Shown here one piece after another: positions 1 to 5,782 of a stretch of DNA of 7,249 bases. Each line of letters starts with the position of its first letter. Position 1 is the first letter of the stretch. Under the pieces are notes generated by a model. The model searched no databases and had not been told where the DNA came from. It saw only the letters and a list, made by a program, of their open reading frames with translations. Made by a program: the position numbers and the translations under genes. The stretch is from Spirochaetaceae bacterium (GTDB taxonomy: Bacteria; Spirochaetota; Spirochaetia; DSM-27196; SLST01), in contig SKVA01000242.1 of the NCBI GenBank assembly GCA_007129695.1, forward strand, positions 1 to 7,249, given 5' to 3'.

Positions 1-375
1 GAAGAAGAACCGAAGTCGGATCTCGACCAGGACTCCGACGTCGAATCGCACCTCCGGAGCACGCGCGAAGTGTCGGGGTACCACCTCTACGCGCGGGAGA
101 GCGACGTGGGCGTGATCACCGATTTCGCAATCGAAGATGCGACCTGGGCCGTCCGCTACCTGCGGGTCGAGACTGCCGACATCATCGGCGGCGGGTCGCT
201 CTTCATATCGCCGCACTGGGTGCAGGATATATCGTGGACTGACCAGCGGGTGTCGATCGACATACCGCTCGCGCACCTGAAGGACGGGCCGAAGTTCGGC
301 GCCAAAGGTGCACCCTCACGGGATGAAGAAGAGCGCCTGCACGAGTTCTTCGGGAAGGCACGGTACTGGAAATAG
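1..375 (+). CDS. PRC-barrel domain protein, C-terminal part (5' end outside window)
   Basis: The reading frame is open from the first base, so the gene starts upstream; 124 residues are visible. After an acidic Asp/Glu-rich linker (residues 1-15), a PRC-barrel domain begins at about residue 18 with the typical opening LRSTREVSGYHLYA. It continues through ITDFAIEDATWAVRYLRVET and an SPHWV segment to about residue 92. The tail (EEERLHEFFGKARYW) resembles the end of two-domain PRC-barrel proteins, so a first barrel may lie upstream. PRC barrels are small beta-barrel folds used for protein or RNA contacts, as in RimM and photosynthetic reaction centre H subunits. Free-standing bacterial copies are often stress-associated and have no assigned enzyme activity. 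A GTG at 70 could start a 101-residue form, but it would cut into the first strand of the domain, so I reject it. The stop lies 18 bases before the EncFtn gene, which suggests co-transcription. The family call is firm; the role is unknown. Confidence 0.85.
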   Translation, partial: EEEPKSDLDQDSDVESHLRSTREVSGYHLYARESDVGVITDFAIEDATWAVRYLRVETADIIGGGSLFISPHWVQDISWTDQRVSIDIPLAHLKDGPKFGAKGAPSRDEEERLHEFFGKARYWK

Positions 376-393
376 GCGAGCACAGGAGAGCAT

Positions 394-678
394 ATGTCTG
401 ACTATCACGAGGCGCCGGAAACACTGAGCAACAAGACCAAGGATGCGATCCGCGCATTGAGGAGTCTTCGTGAAGAGATCGAGGCGGTGGACTGGTACCA
501 TCAGCGGGTCGACGTCGCCGAAGACGCCGAGCTGAAGGCGGTGCTTGCGCACAACCGCGACGAGGAGATCGAGCACGCGTGCATGACGATCGAATGGCTG
601 CGAAGGAACATGCCCGGCTGGGACGAGGAGCTTCGAACCTACCTCTTCACCGATGACCCGATAACCGAGTTGGAGTAG
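394..678 (+). CDS. Encapsulated ferritin (EncFtn) family protein without cargo-loading tail
   Basis: This is a 94-residue all-helical protein of the EncFtn family, the ring-forming ferroxidases that oxidise Fe(II) to Fe(III), usually inside an encapsulin nanocompartment. The family signature is clear: EEIEAVDWYHQRVD at 27-40 and LAHNRDEEIEHACMTIEWLRR at 51-71, then LRTYLFTDDPIT at 80-91. From memory of the Rhodospirillum rubrum protein, its metal ligands Glu32, Glu62 and His65 and the nearby Trp38/Tyr39 correspond here to Glu28, Glu58, His61, Trp34 and Tyr35. All are present, so the ferroxidase site looks intact. The gene starts at ATG 394, six bases after a GGAG site at 385-388. Family members normally carry a C-terminal extension ending in an encapsulation peptide (LTVGSL/LGIGSLKG-like). 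This one stops straight after the ITELE segment, and no encapsulin shell gene is visible in the window. It may work unencapsulated, or with a shell encoded elsewhere. Its neighbour 18 bases upstream is a PRC-barrel gene. Confidence 0.88.
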   Translation: MSDYHEAPETLSNKTKDAIRALRSLREEIEAVDWYHQRVDVAEDAELKAVLAHNRDEEIEHACMTIEWLRRNMPGWDEELRTYLFTDDPITELE

Positions 679-707
679 TCCCGAACGTCGGCCTCTACGA
701 TTGACGT

Positions 708-818
708 CTAGCGAATCGAATCGCGGACGAGCTCGGCGATTCTGTCTTCCTCGGCTGCGGTCAACTTCACGAACGCGAACGCGGTCGCCCACATGTTCCC
801 GTCGTCGAGGTTCGACGC
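708..818 (-). pseudogene. DUF1801-type protein, C-terminal remnant
   Basis: Read on the minus strand, the frame ending at the TAG at 710-708 encodes ASNLDDGNMWATAFAFVKL followed by TAAEEDRIAELVRDSIR. This closely follows the usual C-terminus of DUF1801 (YdhG-like) proteins as I remember them (NLDDG.MWPT.FAL..LTA.EE.RI..LV). Only about 37 residues remain. The frame upstream (818-841) reads QEVRARKGA without family resemblance and meets an in-frame TGA just beyond, near 850. Family members are normally well over 100 residues, so the N-terminal two thirds are gone and no start remains except an internal ATG at 794. I infer a decayed gene or a deletion junction between the EncFtn and OsmC genes. 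The assignment rests on remembered family consensus, not a search. Confidence 0.6.
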
Positions 819-852
819 TCCTTTTCTGGCTCGGACTTCTTGAATGTTTCAC

Positions 853-858
853 TATAAC
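853..858 (+). promoter_or_regulatory. Possible -10 element upstream of the OsmC gene
   Basis: TATAAC at 853-858 is a good match to the sigma-70 -10 hexamer and sits 39 bases before the TTG start at 892, in a locally AT-rich patch. No convincing -35 hexamer lies 16-18 bases upstream; TCGGAC at 831-836 is poor. If real, transcription would begin near 865, which would rule out the upstream ATG at 844 as the start of the OsmC gene. Confidence 0.25.
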
Positions 859-881
859 TCAGGAATGGCTATCTTGAGACA

Positions 882-887
882 AGGAGG
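882..887 (+). promoter_or_regulatory. Shine-Dalgarno site that sets the OsmC start
   Basis: A full AGGAGG lies four bases before the TTG at 892. It decides between that start and the in-frame ATG at 844, which has no ribosome-binding site and would add 16 residues not seen in OsmC proteins. Confidence 0.8.
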
Positions 888-891
888 CGAT

Positions 892-1323
892 TTGCCAGTA
901 CGCAGAGCAGAAGCAACGTGGAAAGGTGACCTGAAGGGCGGTGAGGGATGGGTGAAGAGCGAGACGAACAGCGTTCAGGGGAAGTACTCCGCCGCATCGC
1001 GATTCGAAGACGGCACAGGGACAAACCCGGAAGAGCTGATAGCCGCGGCACACGCGGGCTGCTACTCGATGGCGCTCTCGGCCGAACTCGCCGGCGCGGG
1101 TAGCACGCCGACGACCATCGACACGAAGGCAGAGGTCAAGATCGAGAAGGTCGGGGACGGTTTCGCGATCACCGGCATCACGCTGTCGACGAAGGGAATC
1201 GTGCCGGGAATCAGCAAGGATGACTTCCTGAAGATCGCGGAGCAAGCGAAGACCGGGTGCCCGGTCAGCAAGGCGCTCGCATCGGTTCCGATCACGCTGA
1301 GCGCGGAGCTGGTCTCGGGCTGA
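892..1323 (+). CDS. osmC: OsmC family peroxiredoxin (organic hydroperoxide reductase)
   Basis: OsmC proteins are thiol peroxidases that reduce organic hydroperoxides in the cytoplasm, using two cysteines that pass through a disulfide. From the TTG start the protein is 143 residues, the same size as E. coli OsmC (about 143). It aligns along its whole length with that protein as I recall it: AEATWKGDLKGGEG at 6-19, SRFEDGTGTNPEELIAAAHAGC at 36-57, PTTIDTKAEV at 73-82, GFAIT at 90-94 and AKTGCPVSKAL at 119-129. The catalytic pair is Cys57 and Cys123, and Arg37 and Glu47/48 are the usual active-site partners. The pattern matches the OsmC subgroup better than the Ohr subgroup. The gene stands alone: a DUF1801 remnant lies upstream and a convergent sulfatase gene follows after 51 bases. 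A stress-inducible promoter is expected from the family but not clearly visible. Confidence 0.93.
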   Translation: MPVRRAEATWKGDLKGGEGWVKSETNSVQGKYSAASRFEDGTGTNPEELIAAAHAGCYSMALSAELAGAGSTPTTIDTKAEVKIEKVGDGFAITGITLSTKGIVPGISKDDFLKIAEQAKTGCPVSKALASVPITLSAELVSG

Positions 1324-1374
1324 AGCCCGGCCGGCGTGGCTCGGGGGGCGGCCGCGTCCCTCCGGACCCGCATT

Positions 1375-2754
1375 CTAGCCCAGCTCCGCCCGCCCGAACC
1401 ACCGCTGACTCTCGTTCCACGCCTTTAGATACCCCTCGTCCACAATCACCTCATCCCACTTCCGAACCGACCAACCCGCCGCATCGAGCATCGCCTCCAG
1501 CCGAGCCTTCAGGCGCGCGGCCTCGCGCTCGCTGCCCTCGGTCGGGTGCGCGAAGAGATTCGACAGCTGCAGCGGATCGGCGTGGTTGTCGAAGAAGCAG
1601 AACGGCTCGCCGTCGTCCCAGACCGCGTACGTGTAACGCGCGGTGCGGATACCGTACCAGCCGCGCGTCTCGCCCCGATCGATCGCCTGGTGGCACGGCA
1701 CCATATTGTAGATGAGCTGCGCGTCATCGCGACCGACCGGATCGGCGACCCCGGCGAGCGAGCACAACGTCGGCGCAAGGTCGATCAGTCCGATCGGCTG
1801 CGACTCGATACCCGGCTCGATCCGCCCCGGCCACCGCACGATCAGCGGCACAAGGATCGACTCGTCGTAGGGGAGCTGCTTCATGAGTTTGCCCTGGCTG
1901 CCGAGCATGTCGCCGTGGTCGGAGGTGTAGACGACGATCGTATCGTCGGTCGCGCCGAGCCGGTCAATCTCGCCAAGAAGCCGCCCGAATTGCTCATCCA
2001 GGTAACTGATCTGCGCGTAGTAGTCGGCCAGGCGGCGGCCGACCTCGTCGCGATCGATCGTCCCACGGCCCGCCGGGATGAGCGCCACATCATCGGGGAC
2101 GTTCTCACGAAGCGATAGGTCCTTGCCCGCGTAGAGATCGCGGAAACGCTGCGGCACGACGTCGTACGGATCGTGCGGCGGCCCCCACGAAAGAACGAGC
2201 GCCCACGGATCGCCGGTCGATTCCCGAGCCGCCTGATGCCGGGCGATGAAGTCGAGCGCCAGGTCGGTGTGCGTCTCGCTCTCAAACCCGTCGATATCGT
2301 GGCGGACTTCCTCCTCATCGTGGTACCACGATTCGGCGTAGGCGTGCGTGCACTCGGCGGCCTTCCACTCCTGGAAGCCGAGGCGCTCGCCGGCGGGAAT
2401 CGCGCGGTCGCGGGGAACCCCGCCAAGGTGCCACTTGCCGACGTAGCCGGTCGAGTAGCCCGCATCGCCGAGCGCGTGCGCGATGCTGCGCACCGAAGGG
2501 TCGACCGGCAGGTCGTTCGTGATCGCGCGGTGCTGCCACGCGTGAAGACCCGTCAGGATCGTGCCGCGCGCCGGGACGCAGACCGGCGAGGTCGACACGC
2601 ACGTGGTGTAGCGACGGCTCTGTGCGGCAAAGCCGTCGAAGACGGGGGAGAGGACGTCACGATTGCCGTAGCAGCCGAGACTCTGCGCCCGGTGCTGGTC
2701 GGAGAAGACGAACAGGATATTCGGTCGGTTCACGCTGCCCCCCAAGGCGGTCAT
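1375..2754 (-). CDS. Sulfatase (type I, Cys-dependent formylglycine enzyme)
   Basis: This is a 459-residue sulfatase of the alkaline-phosphatase superfamily, which hydrolyses sulfate esters of sugars or related compounds. Numbered from the ATG at 2754, the N-terminal strand RPNILFVFSDQHR (10-22) supplies metal ligand Asp19. The signature SPVCVPARGTILTG (56-69) contains C-x-P-x-R with Cys59, the residue matured to formylglycine, and Arg63. GKWHLGG (106-112) supplies Lys107 and His109. His194 (WGPPHDPY) is a likely sulfate contact. TSDHGDMLG (277-285) gives metal ligands Asp279 and His280, with Lys292 nearby. The catalytic set looks complete. No signal peptide is present, so it is probably cytoplasmic. 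No formylglycine-generating enzyme or anSME maturase lies in the window. The ATG at 2754 has GAGG five bases upstream. Upstream ATGs at 2808 and 2787 lack such a site, and a GTG at 2733 behind a G-run is a reasonable alternative. The gene is divergent from the URO-D-like gene. The substrate is unknown. Confidence 0.92.
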   Translation of the reverse strand: MTALGGSVNRPNILFVFSDQHRAQSLGCYGNRDVLSPVFDGFAAQSRRYTTCVSTSPVCVPARGTILTGLHAWQHRAITNDLPVDPSVRSIAHALGDAGYSTGYVGKWHLGGVPRDRAIPAGERLGFQEWKAAECTHAYAESWYHDEEEVRHDIDGFESETHTDLALDFIARHQAARESTGDPWALVLSWGPPHDPYDVVPQRFRDLYAGKDLSLRENVPDDVALIPAGRGTIDRDEVGRRLADYYAQISYLDEQFGRLLGEIDRLGATDDTIVVYTSDHGDMLGSQGKLMKQLPYDESILVPLIVRWPGRIEPGIESQPIGLIDLAPTLCSLAGVADPVGRDDAQLIYNMVPCHQAIDRGETRGWYGIRTARYTYAVWDDGEPFCFFDNHADPLQLSNLFAHPTEGSEREAARLKARLEAMLDAAGWSVRKWDEVIVDEGYLKAWNESQRWFGRAELG

Positions 2755-2755
2755 G

Positions 2756-2787
2756 ATGCCCTCGGGCGCCCGGGAATGCAAGGGCAT
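2756..2787 (-). promoter_or_regulatory. Inverted repeat covering the sulfatase ribosome-binding site
   Basis: ATGCCCT at 2756-2762 and AGGGCAT at 2781-2787 form a perfect 7-base-pair stem around an 18-base, very GC-rich loop that contains further self-complementary stretches (GGGCGCCC, CCCGGG). In sulfatase mRNA the stem would pair most of the GAGG Shine-Dalgarno sequence immediately before the ATG at 2754. This could lower translation or respond to a regulator. A chance structure in GC-rich DNA is also possible. Confidence 0.35.
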
Positions 2788-2793
2788 CAAGCT

Positions 2794-2816
2794 GGAGTCC
2801 ACTCCCAATTTGGAGT
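2794..2816. promoter_or_regulatory. Operator-like palindromes in the divergent sulfatase/URO-D region
   Basis: Three copies of the five-base half-site GGAGT alternate in orientation: GGAGT at 2794-2798, its complement ACTCC at 2801-2805, and GGAGT at 2812-2816. The last two frame a 16-base near-palindrome, ACTCCCAATTTGGAGT (2801-2816), with only its sixth base pair mismatched and an AATT centre. The position between two divergent catabolic genes fits an operator for a dimeric regulator acting on both. The AATT centre is unlike the central CG typical of LacI-family sites. No regulator gene is in the window. Confidence 0.4.
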
Positions 2817-2846
2817 ATGGTGAAGCCCGGAGGACAGATCGCCCCT

Positions 2847-4088
2847 ATGCAATCGATAACAGCCGGCGACCGCGAGATACTGCGGCAGAGAGCGAGGCTT
2901 CACCTGGACCACGCGAACTCGCCTGCGAATGAGATCATCCTGAAGAAGTGGCGCGCGCAGGCGGAGGGGCGGCGCGACGCTCCGCCGGTTCGGTTCCTGG
3001 CCTCCAACTTTCGCCACGAAGTCGTTACTCCGCGCCTGCAGTGCGAAGGCGACCAGGCGCGCGCGATCGAGTCGTCGCTTCTTGGCGGACTGGTCGGACG
3101 CGAGCTGTTCGACGACGACACGCCGATCTCGCCGACCTTCGACATGGGCTTGCAGACGTGGGTGAAGCCGTTCGGCATCGCGCCGACGATCACGCGCGCA
3201 AACAAACCGAACTCACAGGGATTCCACATCGATCCGGTGATCGGCGACCTGGCCTCAGAGCTGGACACGCTGCGCGGCGGCTCCTTCGGGGTAGACCGCG
3301 AAGCCACCGCGCGCCGGCGCGAGCTCGTCGAAGACATTCTTGGCGACATCCTGCCGGTGCGCATCGTGATGGGCAGCCTGACCGGGGCGATCACGAACCC
3401 GCTCGTCCACCTCATGGGCATGGAGGCGTACTACATCGCGATGTACGACTGCCCGGACGCCGTGCACGAGGCGATGGAGATGGCCACCAGAGTCTACGAG
3501 CAGTACTACGACTTCCTTGAAAGCGAGCAGTTACTGCTGCCGACGACCGGCATCAGCCCGCTCGCGCAGGAGTCGTTCGCGTTCACCGACGAACTACCGA
3601 CCGACGCGGTGACGCGGACGACGGAGTGCTGGGGCTTTCTGGAGTCGCAGGAAACCACGGCGGTCTCGACGGACACCTTTGGCGAGTTCGTCTTTCCCTA
3701 CCAGCAGCGCCTGGTCGACCGCTTCGGCCTGCTCTCCTACGGCTGCTGCGAGCGCGTCGACGCGATCTGGCCCGACTACCTGTCCACGTGGCCCAGCCTG
3801 CGTAAGCTCTCAGTCTCACCGTTCAACGACGAGCCGCGCGTCGGCGACTACCTGCGCGGCGGCCGCGTCGTCTATTACAGCAAGCCGCGCGCCGAGTTCG
3901 TGACCTGCGACGGACCGCTCGACGACGACGCGATCATCGCGTGCTTCAAGGGGATCTGCAAAGCGGCGAGCGGCTGTCTCTTCGAGATCGCGCAGCGCGA
4001 GGTCGGAACCATCTTCGGCGACTACGAGCGCGGGCGCCACTACGTGCGCCTGGCAAAGCAAGCCGTCAACTCCTTCTGGTCCCCGTGA
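2847..4088 (+). CDS. URO-D-fold protein (uroporphyrinogen decarboxylase / corrinoid methyltransferase-like)
   Basis: This is a protein of about 413 residues in the broad uroporphyrinogen decarboxylase (URO-D) superfamily. That superfamily includes heme-synthesis HemE and the corrinoid:CoM methyltransferases MtaA/MtbA. It belongs to a divergent branch common in environmental bacteria, seen in the opening ITAGDREILRQRA (4-16) and the C-terminal half: LSYGCCERVD, LRKLSVSPFND, and a closing strand-helix FEIAQREVGTIFGD. HemE-type N-terminal residues are not recognisable, so heme synthesis is unlikely. Cys300 and Cys301 (GCC), with Cys371/Cys377 near the end, could be the thiol/zinc ligands of a methyltransferase-like site; this is inference. 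I chose ATG 2847 because the family similarity begins there and GGAGG lies 13 bases upstream, a rather long gap. ATG 2817 and GTG 2820 are in-frame alternatives but sit on the palindrome. The gene is divergent from the sulfatase and is followed after 73 bases by the aldo/keto reductase, probably in one transcript. Confidence 0.78.
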   Translation: MQSITAGDREILRQRARLHLDHANSPANEIILKKWRAQAEGRRDAPPVRFLASNFRHEVVTPRLQCEGDQARAIESSLLGGLVGRELFDDDTPISPTFDMGLQTWVKPFGIAPTITRANKPNSQGFHIDPVIGDLASELDTLRGGSFGVDREATARRRELVEDILGDILPVRIVMGSLTGAITNPLVHLMGMEAYYIAMYDCPDAVHEAMEMATRVYEQYYDFLESEQLLLPTTGISPLAQESFAFTDELPTDAVTRTTECWGFLESQETTAVSTDTFGEFVFPYQQRLVDRFGLLSYGCCERVDAIWPDYLSTWPSLRKLSVSPFNDEPRVGDYLRGGRVVYYSKPRAEFVTCDGPLDDDAIIACFKGICKAASGCLFEIAQREVGTIFGDYERGRHYVRLAKQAVNSFWSP

Positions 4089-4150
4089 TCGGGGCGTGAC
4101 CGCAGTGGAAGGCCTGGGCGCATCCCCGGCCGCGGCGCGACAATGCCCCC

Positions 4151-4155
4151 GGAGG
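4151..4155 (+). promoter_or_regulatory. Shine-Dalgarno site that sets the aldo/keto reductase start
   Basis: GGAGG lies six bases before ATG 4162, between two runs of C. It supports that start over the in-frame GTG at 4096, which would add 22 residues of low-complexity Ala/Pro/Arg sequence before the conserved first strand. Confidence 0.75.
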
Positions 4156-4161
4156 CCCCCA

Positions 4162-5226
4162 ATGACAACGCGACCCTACGGACCCACCGGCGAGACGACG
4201 ACAACCCTCGGACTCGGCGGAGCCTTCCTCACCGCGAACTCATTCGACGACGGCGTGGCGACCGTGCGCCGCGCGCTCGACCTCGGTGTTCGCTACTTCG
4301 ACACGTCACCCATGTACTGCCGCGGCGCCTCGCAGGCCGTCGTGGGCCAGGCGCTCGACGGGACGAGCGAGCCGCACCTGCTCGCGACCAAGCTCGGCTA
4401 CTTCGCGCGCCCCGAGCGTTTCCACTCGCGCGAAGCGCTCGTCACGCAGTTCGAGGAAAACCTGAGACTGCTCCGCAGGGACCACGTCGACACGCTGCAA
4501 CTCCACGAGGCCGACTTCCACCACTGGTGGTCGTCCGCTCCCCCGCACACCGGTCGGATCCGGGCGGATATCGACTACTCGTTCGATGAGGCTCCCGCGC
4601 TCGCCGCGCTTCGCGAGCTCAAGCGCGAAGGCCGATGCAGGTTCATCGGCATCACCGGCAACACCGCCGACAATATGCAACGCGTCGTCGAAGCCGTCGA
4701 GGTCGACACGCTCCTCCTCGCGTTCAACTACGATCTCATCCGCCGCGGCGCGCGCGCAGTCCTCCCCGTCGCCGACACAAAGGGCTGCGTCCGCCTGGTG
4801 GGCGCGGTCTTCCAGCGTGGCCTCGCCGTCCCGAAGCCCGAGCTCCTGAGCGATCCGCCCGAGTGGATGACCCCAGACCTGGTCGAGCGCTACCGGCGCG
4901 TCTACGCGCTCCACGCGCAGAGCGGCATGAGCGTCGCCGAGATGGGCGTACGCTACATCGCAGCCCAACCCGGAATCGACACGATCATCATCGGAGCGAA
5001 AACGCCGGCGGAGATCGAGGAGTGCGTCCGCGCGGAGGAGAAGGGCCCGCTGCCGGAAGACATGGTCGCAGAGATCGAGGCGATCGGGGGGCCCGAGCCC
5101 CCTACCGGCGGGCAACTGCTCGACCTCTACCGAAGTCGACGACGACAGGTGAGCGATCGCTACCTCGAGTCGGCTGCGGAGGCTGTCGAGCACGATCTGC
5201 CACCTGACGATCCAAGGACCCGATAG
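4162..5226 (+). CDS. Aldo/keto reductase
   Basis: This is a 354-residue NAD(P)H-dependent oxidoreductase of the aldo/keto reductase (AKR) TIM-barrel superfamily. The start YGPTGETTTTLGLGGAF (6-22) is the usual first strand. The catalytic tetrad is visible: Asp47 (VRYFDTSPMY), Tyr52, Lys77 (LLATKLGY) and His115 (VDTLQLHEAD). The cofactor-binding end is the IIIGAKTPAEIEE segment near residues 275-287. The overall pattern, with FDTSPMY and a long segment after LQLHEAD, recalls the D-threo-aldose 1-dehydrogenase-like branch that oxidises or reduces sugars, but the substrate cannot be assigned. A C-terminal extension of roughly 45 residues after the last barrel helix is rich in Arg, Asp and Glu. 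The gene follows the URO-D-like gene by 73 bases on the same strand and runs convergently into the GNAT gene. Its neighbours suggest a role in breakdown of a sulfated or methylated sugar-like compound. Confidence 0.9.
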   Translation: MTTRPYGPTGETTTTLGLGGAFLTANSFDDGVATVRRALDLGVRYFDTSPMYCRGASQAVVGQALDGTSEPHLLATKLGYFARPERFHSREALVTQFEENLRLLRRDHVDTLQLHEADFHHWWSSAPPHTGRIRADIDYSFDEAPALAALRELKREGRCRFIGITGNTADNMQRVVEAVEVDTLLLAFNYDLIRRGARAVLPVADTKGCVRLVGAVFQRGLAVPKPELLSDPPEWMTPDLVERYRRVYALHAQSGMSVAEMGVRYIAAQPGIDTIIIGAKTPAEIEECVRAEEKGPLPEDMVAEIEAIGGPEPPTGGQLLDLYRSRRRQVSDRYLESAAEAVEHDLPPDDPRTR

Positions 5227-5293
5227 CGGCACGAGTCTCATCGTTGCTATAGAGGGGAGGCCCGGCGAGCGCTGGCCGTACTGCCCGCTCGGT

Positions 5294-5782
5294 TCACAGA
5301 TCGTTCTGGCCGACGGTGAATTCGGTCCAATCCACCTTGCTCAGACGCATGATATCGTCGGCGCGTTCCATCCCTGCCTTCAGGTAGAAGTCGATCGCGT
5401 CCTCATTGGCGCACAGGTACTGGATGATCCGCTTCTCTCCGCCGCAGAGTTCGTGGGCCAGACGCAGGAGTTCGCGGCCGAGCCCGCGGCGGACGTAGTC
5501 TCGGGCGACGCCCAGGTCGGTGACGAACTGCCAGTACGCGAAGTCGGTAATCGCAAAGCACACGGCCACAATGGTGCGTCCGGCATTGCGCACCACCAGA
5601 CTCACAGGGACCGACTTGACCAGGATCGCGATCCGTTCGCGGAAGTCCTCCTTAGGATACTGCGAACCCAGGTCTGTCCTGGACAGGAACTCGATGTACT
5701 CATCGGGGCTGAGGAACTCCTGGTGGACCTCCAGCGTCTCGGTCTCCAGCGCGATTGTCTTCTTGAGGCCTGCGCTCAGCAT
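5294..5782 (-). CDS. GNAT family N-acetyltransferase
   Basis: This is a 162-residue protein of the GCN5-related acetyltransferase superfamily, which moves an acetyl group from acetyl-CoA to an amine. The acetyl-CoA binding motif A is seen at 87-106: VTDLGVARDYVRRGLGRELL, with the V-x-x-G-x-G loop at 97-102. Motif B follows as CANEDAIDFYLKAGME. The N-terminal part (13-66) is ordinary for the fold but gives no substrate clue. The start is the ATG at 5782, four bases after GGGAG. This ATG overlaps the stop codon of the upstream glycosidase gene by seven bases (ATGCTGA), which points to translational coupling. An in-frame upstream ATG at 5836 would extend 60 bases into the glycosidase gene and add residues foreign to the family, so I reject it. 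The acceptor is unknown. Confidence 0.85.
   Translation of the reverse strand: MLSAGLKKTIALETETLEVHQEFLSPDEYIEFLSRTDLGSQYPKEDFRERIAILVKSVPVSLVVRNAGRTIVAVCFAITDFAYWQFVTDLGVARDYVRRGLGRELLRLAHELCGGEKRIIQYLCANEDAIDFYLKAGMERADDIMRLSKVDWTEFTVGQNDL

Noticed and set aside
679..720. Possible encapsulin cargo-loading peptide lost by frameshift after the EncFtn stop
   Set aside because: All three frames after the stop were read and none gives an LTVGSL- or LGIGSLKG-like peptide, so the tail is absent rather than shifted.
316..852. 178-residue minus-strand open frame opposite the EncFtn gene
   Set aside because: It is a GC-driven antisense shadow with an Arg-rich, patternless product. A different minus-strand frame within it (708-818) gives the DUF1801 match.
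1324..1374. Terminator between the convergent OsmC and sulfatase genes
   Set aside because: The stretch is GC-rich and includes a GCGGCCGC palindrome, but there is no clear stem-loop followed by a T-run on either strand.
2173..2823. 216-residue plus-strand frame antisense to the sulfatase
   Set aside because: The opposite strand encodes an unmistakable sulfatase with full motifs. The antisense product has no recognisable fold and is Arg/Val-rich, as expected of a shadow.
4306..5241. 311-residue minus-strand frame antisense to the aldo/keto reductase
   Set aside because: The plus strand carries the complete AKR catalytic tetrad and a good ribosome-binding site. The antisense frame has no family resemblance.
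5266..5291. CGAGCG/CGCTCG inverted repeat between the convergent AKR and GNAT genes as a terminator
   Set aside because: The stem is only six pairs with a 14-base loop and no T-run on either strand, so it is not distinguishable from chance in GC-rich DNA.
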